Part shown: piece after piece, positions 50,572-59,623 of the stretch
Numbering within the stretch: position 1 is the stretch's first letter
How the letters are laid out: the number at the start of each line of letters is the position of its first letter
Origin: JAUIAI01 sp049680625
Lineage (GTDB): Bacteria > Pseudomonadota > Gammaproteobacteria > Burkholderiales > Burkholderiaceae_E
Length of the DNA: 64,000 nt
NCBI GenBank assembly: GCA_049680625.1
Contig: JBAUID010000011.1
Location: forward strand, 1-64,000
Direction: 5' to 3'
Notes under the pieces: generated by a model
Databases searched by the model: none
What the model was told of the DNA's origin: nothing
Seen by the model: the letters and a program-made list of their open reading frames with translations, nothing else
Made by a program: the position numbers and the translations under genes

Positions 50572-51294
50572 CGTATCGCCGCTTGCCCCGGATGCCGGAA
50601 ATGATGGCATCACCCAGGCTTGAGCCAGTGGCAGGAATACCCGGTTAACGGAACCGGGTTGTTGCTCGAAGCGGTAACCCAGTTCAGTCAGGAAAAAATT
50701 CACCTGCTGACATTGGCCTTCAACAATCAGGACTGGATGATCGCGCTCAAGCAATTGGCGCATGCCGCGCAGCGCATGAATCTCGTGGCCTTCGACATCA
50801 ATCTTGACTAACTTCACGCGCTGCTTAATGCCTAGTGCATCCACTGGCATTGCAACAACGGGAATACCCGCCTTGTTGTCCGAGACACTGGCAAGAAAAT
50901 AATTTTGTAATCCGTTGTCATTGCGGGGTATCTCAATATGCACCAGGTCATTGATTGTGGATGCCGCCACGTTTAACAAGGTGACGTTCTGGTCGGCAAA
51001 CATGGCTGCATTCGATGCCAGGATTTCAAACGTATCGGGCACCGGCTCAACTGCAAATACCCGCCCGGCAGGGCCAACCAATTCGGAAAAACGTTTGGTG
51101 TAATGACCGATGTTGGCACCCACATCAACAACCCAATCGCCGGGCTTTAGCCACCGCTCGAGTTGTTTGAATTCCCATTCGGGGGCAACAAAACGGCCAC
51201 TGCTCATTTGTCGACGATATACCCGGCGCTTGAGCGCCTGCTGTTGGCGCAGCGGCAGGCGGCAGAAGAGTCGTTTGAGCAGTTCGATGGCCAT
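50482..51294 (-). CDS. FkbM family methyltransferase
   Basis: A 270-residue methyltransferase with SAM loop VVDVGANIGHYTKRF (from residue 55), AVEPVPDTFEILASNA (acidic ribose contact), and VKLVKIDVEGHEIHALRGM, the diagnostic FkbM motif. Family members O-methylate sugars or polyketides. The last 30 residues run past the usual end (after NRVFLP) and overlap the 3' end of fmdA on the other strand by 90 bases. The overlap may be real, or the true stop may have been lost by a small shift. A 188-base gap without a recognised gene lies upstream. Confidence 0.85.
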   Translation of the reverse strand: MAIELLKRLFCRLPLRQQQALKRRVYRRQMSSGRFVAPEWEFKQLERWLKPGDWVVDVGANIGHYTKRFSELVGPAGRVFAVEPVPDTFEILASNAAMFADQNVTLLNVAASTINDLVHIEIPRNDNGLQNYFLASVSDNKAGIPVVAMPVDALGIKQRVKLVKIDVEGHEIHALRGMRQLLERDHPVLIVEGQCQQVNFFLTELGYRFEQQPGSVNRVFLPLAQAWVMPSFPASGASGDTSFEDGFREQGTHGYVRQVNRVANAQVRGH

Positions 51295-51482
51295 CGGGCT
51301 TGTCCTATTGGCTGGAGTTCAACTTATTTGTTAAATCCTATGGCTAACTTACTGAAATGACGACAATTCTTCGGTTTTATGCCCCCTGTCTGATGGTTGA
51401 TAGCAACAACTTGTTTCGTTGATGTTACGTATTTGTTGTCCGGCTTGTGGCGTATTGGCTGATTCTTGTCGTGTATTCCATG

Positions 51483-52379
51483 TCAGTTTAGCGATCGCAG
51501 GCTGCGTATCAGTACGGGAAAGTACAAGTCGCCATCGCCAGCGGCGATTGTCTTTTCGAATATTTCGCGTACGTTTTGTGCTCCGCTGAGCGAAAGACCA
51601 TTCTCTGCGGCCAGTTCGAGTGCGTATTGCAAATCTTTGAGAGCGTAACGGGTTGAAAAAGCCCGTTCTGGAAAATTGCCGGACAGCATAGACTTCAGAC
51701 CATGATTGCGCAGGGCAAAGCTGTCAGCAGACCCTTTCGACATCGCGTCGAACAAGACGTCATCAGCAACCCCGGCGGCACGTGATGTGCTTAATGCTTC
51801 GGCGATGGCAACAACGGTTTGAAATAACACCATGTTGTTCATTTGTTTGACAACCTGCCCGCATCCGACAGGGCCACACAAGGTGACGTCGGTTGAAAAA
51901 CAACGCAGCAACGGTTCGACCAGGTTGAACATGTCTTGATCGCCGCCCACCAGGGTTGACAGCTTGCCGTCCTGCGCGGCTTGCCGGGTTCGGGTAACAG
52001 GCGAGTCCATGAAGTGGACATCACGGTCGGCAAACGCACGATGAATCTCCCGCGTCAGCCCAACCTGGGTTGTGCCCAGGTCGAGCACTATTTGTCCGCG
52101 TCGACTGGCGTCGAGCAGCTCCCCGTTGCCAAAGACAAGCTCGCGCACTTTGTCGCCGTCGGGCAGGCAGTACATCACAACATCAGCAGTACTGCAGATT
52201 TCTGCCGCACTGGCTACTGGAATTGCACCACATTGGGCAACCCGCTTAAGCGGCTCCGGCTGTAAGTCAAAGGCGGTAACCATACTGACCCCAACCGATT
52301 CTGCCTTGGTGGCCAGGTGTCGGCACATGGGTTCACCCATGACCCCCAGGCCAATATATCCGACCCGTTCTATATTCAT
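51483..52379 (-). CDS. NAD(P)-dependent beta-hydroxyacid dehydrogenase (HIBADH family)
   Basis: A 298-residue enzyme of the 3-hydroxyisobutyrate/tartronate semialdehyde dehydrogenase family: cofactor loop GLGVMGEPMCRHLA near residue 10, substrate motif MDSPVTRTRQAAQDGKL near residue 120, and catalytic lysine in GPVGCGQVVKQMNNMV near residue 172. It would oxidise a beta-hydroxy acid to the semialdehyde or reduce the reverse. It is divergent from the PRISE-like gene at 52420 with a 40-base gap. Substrate unknown. Confidence 0.92.
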   Translation of the reverse strand: MNIERVGYIGLGVMGEPMCRHLATKAESVGVSMVTAFDLQPEPLKRVAQCGAIPVASAAEICSTADVVMYCLPDGDKVRELVFGNGELLDASRRGQIVLDLGTTQVGLTREIHRAFADRDVHFMDSPVTRTRQAAQDGKLSTLVGGDQDMFNLVEPLLRCFSTDVTLCGPVGCGQVVKQMNNMVLFQTVVAIAEALSTSRAAGVADDVLFDAMSKGSADSFALRNHGLKSMLSGNFPERAFSTRYALKDLQYALELAAENGLSLSGAQNVREIFEKTIAAGDGDLYFPVLIRSLRSLN

Positions 52380-52419
52380 TGGATTCCTTATTGGTTAGTC
52401 GTCTGCTAATGTTGTTGCT

Positions 52420-53460
52420 ATGGAAAAAACTATTTTAGTTGCAGGAGCCAGTGGCATCACCGGCTCATATATTGCCCAGTCACTCCGCGCTCTGCCGTCG
52501 ACGGACGGCGCAGGAAAAGTACTCACACTATCACGGGGTGGGGAGGCAGACCTGAAGGCCGACCTCACCAACCCAGCCTCAGTGAACAGTATCGTGAATG
52601 CGTTGACCCCAGTGACCCATATTTTTTATACCGCCTTTGCCGGCGGCGGCCCGGGTCGGGATTGGGGGGCACTCACCGAACTGAATACCGGCATGTTTAC
52701 CAACTTGCTGGATGCGGTTCAAGCCAACAGCCCGCACCTGCGCCGCATAATTCTCATGCAGGGACAAAAGTATTACGGGACGCACCTTGGCCCGTTCAAG
52801 ACACCGGCGCGGGAATCTGACCCGCGCCACGCTGGTGAGAACTTTTACTTTAACCAGGAGGATCTGCTGGCCAAGCGCTGCGCGGCCGCCCATTCGGGCA
52901 ACACCTGGGACTACGTATGCCTGCGACCCCACATGGTGTGCGGCCATAATGACAGAGCGCCCCAAAACCCGATTTCAGTTTTATCGCAGTTCGCCTATTT
53001 GAAAAAGCAGGCGGGAGAAGCACTGAATTATCCCGGGCCTGAGCAAGCTTATGGTCGGGTTAACCAGGCAACTGATGCAAACCTGCTTGCCAAATCCGCG
53101 CGTTGGGCAATGGATGCGCCGGGAATCGGCGGTGAAGCTTTCAATATCATTAACGGTGATTACATCCGCTGGCAACTCATCTGGCCAATTCTGGCTAATG
53201 TGTTCGATATGCCGTTGGGTGAGGTCGTCACGCAAGACCTGACCAAAACAATGCCGGCCTTAGGAAAACGATTTCTGCCCACAAAAGCCGCACCAGACTG
53301 GGGCTTTGGAAACTACATGCTGGGTTGCACCTGGGATGTCATGGGCTGCACGTTGAAAGCGCGAAAATTTGGCTTCAACGACTTTCAGGATACCCAGGAA
53401 ATGTATCGCGAGTTGTTTGAACAAGCACGGGTCAAGCTCGAAGCACTGGCGACCAACTAG
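52420..53460 (+). CDS. PRISE-like extended SDR (progesterone 5-beta-reductase/iridoid synthase family)
   Basis: A 346-residue extended SDR. The cofactor motif is VAGASGITGSYIAQSL near residue 7. The active-site lysine lies in LMQGQKYYGTHLGPF near residue 114, and the family tyrosine in ENFYFNQEDLLAK near residue 146. This pattern is that of PRISE enzymes, which reduce the C=C of enones (progesterone, 2-cyclohexen-1-one, 8-oxogeranial) with NADPH. Bacterial members are poorly characterised. A Baeyer-Villiger monooxygenase lies 1.2 kb downstream. Confidence 0.85.
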   Translation: MEKTILVAGASGITGSYIAQSLRALPSTDGAGKVLTLSRGGEADLKADLTNPASVNSIVNALTPVTHIFYTAFAGGGPGRDWGALTELNTGMFTNLLDAVQANSPHLRRIILMQGQKYYGTHLGPFKTPARESDPRHAGENFYFNQEDLLAKRCAAAHSGNTWDYVCLRPHMVCGHNDRAPQNPISVLSQFAYLKKQAGEALNYPGPEQAYGRVNQATDANLLAKSARWAMDAPGIGGEAFNIINGDYIRWQLIWPILANVFDMPLGEVVTQDLTKTMPALGKRFLPTKAAPDWGFGNYMLGCTWDVMGCTLKARKFGFNDFQDTQEMYRELFEQARVKLEALATN

Positions 53461-53499
53461 TGTCGTTTTTCCAGTTGCTCACTCTCCGTCGGCCGTGAT

Positions 53500-54504
53500 T
53501 CAGCTAGCCATTGACTGCAGCGCCAGCCAAACGCGTTCGCTAACTGAAATTAGTCCACTGTCCTCAACCTGCCGAGCGCGTTCGCGTGCGCCTTGTCCTG
53601 GCAGTCGAACCGGGATCCCCGGATCGGACGGACGACTGGCAAGCACGTTGTCGGTCAGGGCCTCAAGGCGGTCCTTGAAGGCGGCCAGGCCTACCGTTGC
53701 CTCAGGATTAATCGCCAGGACAAAGTTGCCGCGGTTATCAACCGAATCACCGGGTAAGCCGGCGCCACTGAGGGTTGCTGTCAGTATTTCGAACATCAGT
53801 GCCAGTCCCGAGCCTTTCGCGCCGCCAAAGGTTCGAATTGCGCCTTGAAGCGCGGCGCCGGCATCCCGGGTGTCTTGTCCATTAGGGTCCCACGCAAGCC
53901 CGGGCTCGATAGCCTGTTGTGCGTCTCGTGCCGCGATCAATCCGAACACGGTGGTGGCGGCGGTGGCCATATCAAAGACCAGCGCCTCATGCGAACCGGG
54001 CGCAGCAATAGCAATAGGATTGGTGCCGAGCACCGGGTCAACACCGCCATAGACCGCGGTGGTTGGTGGCGAACCGGCCAATACCACGCCAATCATGCCG
54101 GCCTGGGCGATTTTGCCCGCGTAAAAGCCAATCGCCCCGGTTGACGACGCGGTGCCGTGAGTGCAAACAAGCCCGATGCCGTTACTGGCGGCCATCTGGG
54201 TGGCGAGTTCGCTGGCTCGGGTCATGACAACCATGCCGGCATTTCCGTTGGCTGCCAATTGGGCAACCCCCGGGAAAGCCTGGTTCACGGCCATTGGAGT
54301 GGCGACGGGTGACGGAAATACGGTGCGCTCAACAATCTTGATCAGCCCCTGAGTGCTACCCCGTACCTGGGCGTACATCAACACCGCCAGGACGGCGCGT
54401 GCGTCGGCATTGCCGAGCCCAAGGCTGACGAGAGCACGCATTGCCGTGTCGGCAACAGTTGCGGTTGGCAGGCGGATTTCGTCTGTTTTATGGCTCTGCG
54501 GCAT
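53500..54504 (-). CDS. Ldh family (YlbC/AllD-type) malate/L-lactate-like dehydrogenase
   Basis: A 334-residue member of the non-Rossmann malate/L-lactate dehydrogenase family: LPTATVADTAMRALVSLG at the start, CTHGTASSTGAIGFYAGKIAQAG with the catalytic His, VDPVLGTNPIAIAAPG, then RTFGGAKGSGLALMFEILT with the cofactor region. Members use NAD(P) to oxidise ureidoglycolate, sulfolactate, malate or pyrroline-carboxylates. ATG 54504 chosen; ATG 54537 gives an extended form. Convergent with the PRISE gene and divergent from the BVMO gene. Confidence 0.88.
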   Translation of the reverse strand: MPQSHKTDEIRLPTATVADTAMRALVSLGLGNADARAVLAVLMYAQVRGSTQGLIKIVERTVFPSPVATPMAVNQAFPGVAQLAANGNAGMVVMTRASELATQMAASNGIGLVCTHGTASSTGAIGFYAGKIAQAGMIGVVLAGSPPTTAVYGGVDPVLGTNPIAIAAPGSHEALVFDMATAATTVFGLIAARDAQQAIEPGLAWDPNGQDTRDAGAALQGAIRTFGGAKGSGLALMFEILTATLSGAGLPGDSVDNRGNFVLAINPEATVGLAAFKDRLEALTDNVLASRPSDPGIPVRLPGQGARERARQVEDSGLISVSERVWLALQSMAS

Positions 54505-54621
54505 GTTTGCTGTCCAGACTTTAGAATCTGGCATCATGCCCGATGGGTTCAGTGATCACAAACTGACCTGGCGGTCGAGCAGAATTATTGTCTACAGAAA
54601 AAGCGGGGTTTCGTCAGGCAC

Positions 54622-56265
54622 ATGAGTATTGATTCCACCCAACAGAATTCCACCCAACAGGCTGCCGCCCAGGAAACGAGAGTCGACGCAATTATTGTAG
54701 GTGCGGGCTTTGCCGGTATGTTGATGATTTACCGCCTGCGTGAGCTGGGTTTTTCGGTGTGCTGTGTCGAAATGGGAGACGGGGTTGGCGGTACCTGGTA
54801 CTGGAACCGCTATCCCGGTGCCAGGGTCGATATCGAGAGCATGGAGTATTCCTACCAGTTTTCGCACGAGCTTCAGCAGGAATGGTCATGGTCTGAGCGC
54901 TTTGCGCCGCAGCCCGAGCTGCTCCGGTATGCGAATCATGTTGCTGATCGCTTCAATCTTCGCGAACACATTCGATTTAATACCCGGGTGGTTGGTGCGG
55001 ACTTCAACGATAATGATGAATCATGGACGGTAACAACCAACTCGGGAAACAAGATTCGCGGGCAATTCCTGATTTGTGCAACCGGGTGCCTGTCATCAAC
55101 TAATCAACCACAAATCGAAGGCCTTGATACTTTTCGTGGACCGGTACACCACACCGGGCAGTGGCCACACGAACCGGTTAGTTTTGACGGTTTACGGGTT
55201 GGGGTGATTGGCACCGGATCTTCGGCCGTCCAGGCGATACCGGTGATTGCCGAAAGCGCTGGTCACCTGACTGTATTTCAGCGAACGGCCAACTATTCTG
55301 TGCCGGCCCGCAACCGGCCAATGGACACGGCTTATGAAAGCCAGGTTAAGTCTGACTACCTCGCTTTTCGCGAACGCAACAATCGAATGCCCAATGGTTT
55401 CGGATCAAACAATCCGCGCGGGGATCAGTCAGCGCTTGAAGTGTCCGAGGCTGAGCGATTGGTTGCTTATGAAGATCGCTGGCAACGCGGTGGCTTGTTC
55501 TTCATGGGTGCATTCACCGATCTGATCTTTGATCAGCAGGCGAATGATACGGCGGCCGAATTTGTCCGTCAGAAAATTGCAGCCACGGTTGACGACCCGG
55601 TCACTGCGGCGCTGTTACAGCCCAAACAGACGATTGGATGCAAGCGGATTTGCATTGACACTAACTACTTTGAGACCTACAACCGCCCGAATGTCAGCCT
55701 GGTTGATATTTCTGAAAACGGGATCGAGCGCATCACGCCGGACGGATTAATCACTGCTGGTTCGGAGCATCCCCTCGATATGTTGGTCCTCGCCACAGGC
55801 TTCGATGCCATGACTGGCACCTTGCTGCGCATGAATATCCGCGGGCGAGGCGGGCAGACGCTTGTGGACAAATGGGCGGCGGGGCCGCGCAACTACCTTG
55901 GCCTGACCACTCATGGCTTTCCGAATATGTTCATGGTGTCCGGGCCAGGAAGCCCGTCGGTACTGACAAACATGCTGGTGTCGATTGAGCAGCACGCACG
56001 ATGGATTGCCGATTGCCTTGCCCATATGCGCAGTCAGCACAAGAGGGTGATCGAAGCCGATCCGGCGGCTGAAGATGACTGGGTTGGGCACGTGAATTCG
56101 GTTGCCGATAGTACTTTGTACCCCACTTGCAATTCCTGGTACCTGGGTGCCAACGTGCCGGGTAAGCCACGGGTTTTCATGCCATTGCTGGGGTTTCCAG
56201 CTTATGCAGATCGCTGCGATCAGGTTGTCGCTGAGGGTTATTCAGGTTTTGTTCTGAGCGAATAA
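54622..56265 (+). CDS. Baeyer-Villiger flavin monooxygenase
   Basis: A 547-residue flavin monooxygenase. The FAD Rossmann loop is IIVGAGFAGMLMIYRL near residue 25. GGTWYWNRYPGARVD follows, and the NADPH loop VGVIGTGSSAVQAI lies near residue 195. Just before the second loop the fingerprint FRGPVHHTGQWPH matches the FxGxxxHxxxW pattern specific to class B BVMOs. It would insert oxygen next to a ketone (cyclohexanone, phenylacetone or steroid type) to form an ester or lactone. The N-terminus contains a duplicated STQQ-type 15-bp repeat. The esterase to open the lactone is not adjacent; candidates are at 3916 and 41483. Confidence 0.93.
   Translation: MSIDSTQQNSTQQAAAQETRVDAIIVGAGFAGMLMIYRLRELGFSVCCVEMGDGVGGTWYWNRYPGARVDIESMEYSYQFSHELQQEWSWSERFAPQPELLRYANHVADRFNLREHIRFNTRVVGADFNDNDESWTVTTNSGNKIRGQFLICATGCLSSTNQPQIEGLDTFRGPVHHTGQWPHEPVSFDGLRVGVIGTGSSAVQAIPVIAESAGHLTVFQRTANYSVPARNRPMDTAYESQVKSDYLAFRERNNRMPNGFGSNNPRGDQSALEVSEAERLVAYEDRWQRGGLFFMGAFTDLIFDQQANDTAAEFVRQKIAATVDDPVTAALLQPKQTIGCKRICIDTNYFETYNRPNVSLVDISENGIERITPDGLITAGSEHPLDMLVLATGFDAMTGTLLRMNIRGRGGQTLVDKWAAGPRNYLGLTTHGFPNMFMVSGPGSPSVLTNMLVSIEQHARWIADCLAHMRSQHKRVIEADPAAEDDWVGHVNSVADSTLYPTCNSWYLGANVPGKPRVFMPLLGFPAYADRCDQVVAEGYSGFVLSE
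54631..54660 (+). repeat. 15-bp direct repeat at the BVMO 5' end
   Basis: GATTCCACCCAACAG followed directly by AATTCCACCCAACAG (14 of 15 bases equal), encoding D/N-S-T-Q-Q twice in the disordered N-terminus. Confidence 0.85.
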
Positions 56266-56298
56266 GCCGCGGTACGGGCGCACTTACGGTGTCGCGGA

Positions 56299-56766
56299 TT
56301 ACTTGTCAGGCGGACGAACCGGCAATTGTTTGGCCAGCCAGCCGGTTTTTGACGTGTGCAAACCGGGTGCCACATCAACGATATCGCTGACTCCGTTTCG
56401 ACTTAACCAGTTGGCAACGTAGCGCGAGCGTCCGCCGGTTGCGCAGATTAAGCCAATCTTCACACCGGGGTTCTTCTTGCGCAGCGCAAGTAGCGACTGG
56501 ACAAAAGTTTTTTCCCGCATATCCAGCGCAACAGCGACGTCAGGCAGGCCACTGCCTTTCCACTCGTCTGGGGTTCGAATATCTACCAGGATCAGGCTGC
56601 CCGCCAGCGCGGCCGCACGGGCTTTTTCAACTCCCATCGATTCGAATCCAGCTGCCTGCACGGCAGGGTGCAAGAGGGAAAGTGCCAAAAGAAGCGGCAA
56701 CAGGACGACACCCAGGCGTCGTATGAGGGAGACGGGTTCGGGGCTGGGCTGGATTGAATCAAACAT
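56299..56766 (-). CDS. Exported rhodanese-like protein
   Basis: A 155-residue protein with a hydrophobic N-terminus (VVLLPLLLALSLLHPAVQA) likely to be a signal peptide or anchor, followed by one rhodanese domain: ILVDIRTPDEWKGSGLPDVAVALD and the active-site loop LICATGGRSRYVANWL (Cys 108, CxxGxRS). Single-domain rhodaneses transfer sulfane sulfur or serve as binding modules; export suggests thiosulfate or disulfide handling in the periplasm. It is convergent with the BVMO gene. A 168-base gap before the nitrilase gene has no recognised feature. Confidence 0.88.
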   Translation of the reverse strand: MFDSIQPSPEPVSLIRRLGVVLLPLLLALSLLHPAVQAAGFESMGVEKARAAALAGSLILVDIRTPDEWKGSGLPDVAVALDMREKTFVQSLLALRKKNPGVKIGLICATGGRSRYVANWLSRNGVSDIVDVAPGLHTSKTGWLAKQLPVRPPDK

Positions 56767-56934
56767 TTTCGAATCCTAGCAGGCGGCTGAAAAACCTTCG
56801 CGGCCAAATTTGGCTTCCGAATGGTTATTCAACACTGGGTCAGCGCAAAGCTATACCTAACCCCATAAACGATTGGTGTCGCGTCAGGTTCCCGATATTG
56901 ATGCATGGGCATATCAGGGCGGTACACTGGGGTC

Positions 56935-57768
56935 ATGCGCCTTGCGATAGCACAATGTGAACCCCCGACCAGTGCCAATGACGCGGCCGCTCGTGATGCT
57001 TGTGTCGCTGATGACGTCCTGCGCGAGCGGATGGGTTTGCTCGGCCAACTGGCTGGCGATGCGGCCGCAGCCGGGGCTGACCTGTTGTTATTTCCCGAGG
57101 CCTTTCTTTCTGGCTACCACATTGGCCCGGAGGCATCGCGCCAGCGTGCACTGGGCCAGGATTCTCCGGTACTTGAGCAGATTGCGGTGGTGGCTCGATC
57201 AAATCACCTGGCAATTGCCTTTGGCTACCTGGGTTGGTCTAAGCCACCCACTCATAACTTGTACAACATGGCGGCAATTATCAGTGCTGGCGGTGAGATG
57301 GTATTACGTTATAAAAAAGCGCATTTGTTCGGCGACACCGATCGAAGCCGATTCGTCCCCGGGAGCAGCCCAAGTGCCATCATCCATCTAAATGGCGTTG
57401 CGATTGCCCTGGCCATTTGTTACGACATCGAATTTCCGGAACTGGCGCGTTGCCTGGCGCTGAGAGGGGCACAATTGATCCTGGTTCCAACTGCCAACAT
57501 GGCGCCGTATGACAGTGTCGCATTGCGAATTATCCCGACCCGGGCTGAAGAAAACGGGCTGTTTGTTGCCTACGCAAATTACACTGGCCGCGAACAGGAA
57601 TTTCAGTACACCGGATTGTCATGCGTGTGCGGTCCGGACGGAAACGATATTGTCAGGGCTCAGAACGACGCGGCGTTGTTGTTTGCGGATATCGATGTCA
57701 GAGCAATAGATCGTGTTCGCGCTGCAGTTAATTATCTTGAAGACCGTCGCATTGACATCGATTGGTGA
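56935..57768 (+). CDS. Nitrilase-superfamily carbon-nitrogen hydrolase
   Basis: A 277-residue CN hydrolase with the complete Glu-Lys-Cys triad: E55 in LLFPEAFLSGYHIG, K128 in LRYKKAHLFGDTD and C162 in LAICYDIEFPELAR. Members cleave amides, nitriles or ureido compounds. It lies 30 bases before a tryptophan/phenylalanine 2-monooxygenase-like gene on the same strand. A substrate such as an arylacetamide would therefore fit; this is inference. ATG 56935 gives the family start MRLAIAQ; the open frame extends upstream to 56905 without support. Confidence 0.9.
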   Translation: MRLAIAQCEPPTSANDAAARDACVADDVLRERMGLLGQLAGDAAAAGADLLLFPEAFLSGYHIGPEASRQRALGQDSPVLEQIAVVARSNHLAIAFGYLGWSKPPTHNLYNMAAIISAGGEMVLRYKKAHLFGDTDRSRFVPGSSPSAIIHLNGVAIALAICYDIEFPELARCLALRGAQLILVPTANMAPYDSVALRIIPTRAEENGLFVAYANYTGREQEFQYTGLSCVCGPDGNDIVRAQNDAALLFADIDVRAIDRVRAAVNYLEDRRIDIDW

Positions 57769-57798
57769 TCAATTGGTGTTAAAACTGAGTCGAGGCTG

Positions 57799-59457
57799 AT
57801 GCCAGATACCAAACCAATGTCGGTTTTTGGACCGGACTTTCCTTTTGCCTACGATAGCTGGTTGTCACATCCGGATGGACTGGGCCAGTTGCCGGCCGAA
57901 AAGCATGGCACTTCAGTTGCCATTGTTGGTGCCGGTCTATCCGGTTTGGTTATCGCCTACGAACTGATGCGGCTTGGTTTGCGGCCAATTTTGTATGAGT
58001 CAGCGCAACTGGGCGGTCGCCTGCGATCGCAGCCATTTGAAGGCAACCCGGATGTCATTGCCGAATTGGGCGGTATGCGGTTCCCAGAATCCGGGACTAG
58101 TTTTTACCATTATGTTCACCAGCTCAGCCTGGGCTTGAAACCCTTTCCGAACCCGTTGACCGCAGCGGCGGGTTCGACCTTAATCGATATTGAAGGCCGG
58201 TCTTACTATGCCGAGTCAGAGGTCGATTTGCCGCCCGTATTTCGCGATGTCATGGCGGCCTGGGATGCTGCGCTGGAAGAGGGCGCCAGATTTTCTGATT
58301 TAAAGCAGGCGATCCGGGCTCGTGATGCCGTGGCCGTACATCAGATCTGGCACCCCCTGGTTCGGCAATGGGACGAACGTACGTTCTACGACTTTATTTC
58401 CACATCCCGGGCATTCCGGGCGCTGACATTTCACCATCGCGAGATTTTTGGCCAGGTTGGCTTCGGAACCGGCGGTTGGGATTCTGATTTCCCTAATTCG
58501 ATGCTTGAAATCCTGCGGGTCAATCTAACTGAGTGTGACGACAATCAACATCTCATTGTTGGTGGCGCAGAACAAGTACCGTGGGGGTTGTGGCACCGCC
58601 AGGCCAAACGGATGGCGCATTGGCCAGAAGGTACCTCTGTCGCCAGCCTGAATCGCAACGCGACTCGGCCGGCCGTCAGAGCAATTTCCCGGGCGCCAGG
58701 TCAGCGCTTTCGGGTGACCGATCGTTGGGGCCACAGCGAGTGTTTTGACGCCGTTGTTGCAACCTGCCAGAGTTGGTTGCTGACAACAGCAATAGATACC
58801 GAAGAATCGCTGTTCGCGAACAAGACGTGGATGGCACTGGACCGAACCCGCTACATGCAGTCGTCTAAAACTTTTGTTATGGTGGATCGGCCGTTCTGGA
58901 AAGACAAAGACCCAAAAACCGGACGCGATCTGATGTCCATGACCCTGACCGATCGTTTGACCCGCGGCACATACTTGTTTGATAACGGGCCGGACCTGCC
59001 GGCGGTGATTTGTCTGACCTATACATGGATGAGCGATGCCCTCAAGATGTTGCCCCTGCCGGTAGAGCGGCGGGTTGAATTAGCACTGGCAGCGTTGGCG
59101 AAAATTTATCCTGGAGTCGATATCGCCGCCCATATAGTTGGTGAGCCAATCAGTGTCAGTTGGGAGGCTGATCCTAATTTTCTGGGTGCGTTTAAGGGGG
59201 CGCTGCCCGGGCATTATCGCTACAACTATCGGATGTTCTCCCACTTTATGCAGCGGGACCTTGCCCCGGAAATGCGCGGAATTTTTCTCGCCGGTGATGA
59301 CGTAAGCTGGACCCCGGCCTGGGCCGAAGGCGCTGTCCATACAGGATTGAATGCCGTCTGGGGGGTGTTGAATCACCTTGGTGGCCACTGTTCACCGGGT
59401 AATCCCGGCCCCGGTGATGTCTTTGACACAAGAGGGCCACTGGTATTGGATGATTAG
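57799..59457 (+). CDS. Flavin amino-acid 2-monooxygenase/oxidase (tryptophan/phenylalanine 2-monooxygenase type)
   Basis: A 552-residue flavin amine oxidase. FAD loop VAIVGAGLSGLVIAYEL near residue 41, then YESAQLGGRLRSQ and AELGGMRFPESGTSFYHY, the conserved flavin-contact region. Segments FGQVGFGTGGWDSDFPNSML and YMQSSKTFVMVDRPFW align by eye with Pseudomonas tryptophan 2-monooxygenase (IaaM) and phenylalanine 2-monooxygenase/oxidase. Such enzymes convert the amino acid with O2 to the amide, CO2 and water. The nitrilase-type hydrolase just upstream could complete an amide route. Which amino acid is used is not readable. Confidence 0.85.
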   Translation: MPDTKPMSVFGPDFPFAYDSWLSHPDGLGQLPAEKHGTSVAIVGAGLSGLVIAYELMRLGLRPILYESAQLGGRLRSQPFEGNPDVIAELGGMRFPESGTSFYHYVHQLSLGLKPFPNPLTAAAGSTLIDIEGRSYYAESEVDLPPVFRDVMAAWDAALEEGARFSDLKQAIRARDAVAVHQIWHPLVRQWDERTFYDFISTSRAFRALTFHHREIFGQVGFGTGGWDSDFPNSMLEILRVNLTECDDNQHLIVGGAEQVPWGLWHRQAKRMAHWPEGTSVASLNRNATRPAVRAISRAPGQRFRVTDRWGHSECFDAVVATCQSWLLTTAIDTEESLFANKTWMALDRTRYMQSSKTFVMVDRPFWKDKDPKTGRDLMSMTLTDRLTRGTYLFDNGPDLPAVICLTYTWMSDALKMLPLPVERRVELALAALAKIYPGVDIAAHIVGEPISVSWEADPNFLGAFKGALPGHYRYNYRMFSHFMQRDLAPEMRGIFLAGDDVSWTPAWAEGAVHTGLNAVWGVLNHLGGHCSPGNPGPGDVFDTRGPLVLDD

Positions 59458-59623
59458 TCAGGCCAACTGCTGTTCCTTTGAGTTGGGGCGGGCATCGAAA
59501 CAACAACAACCGCATTCGCACGGGAGCCACCGGCCATAGTCCGTAGAATATGCAACAACGCGCAACAGTGAATACCAATCATTTGGTCGCCGGATAACAA
59601 CCAGGTAATCCAAGGAGTCTGAC

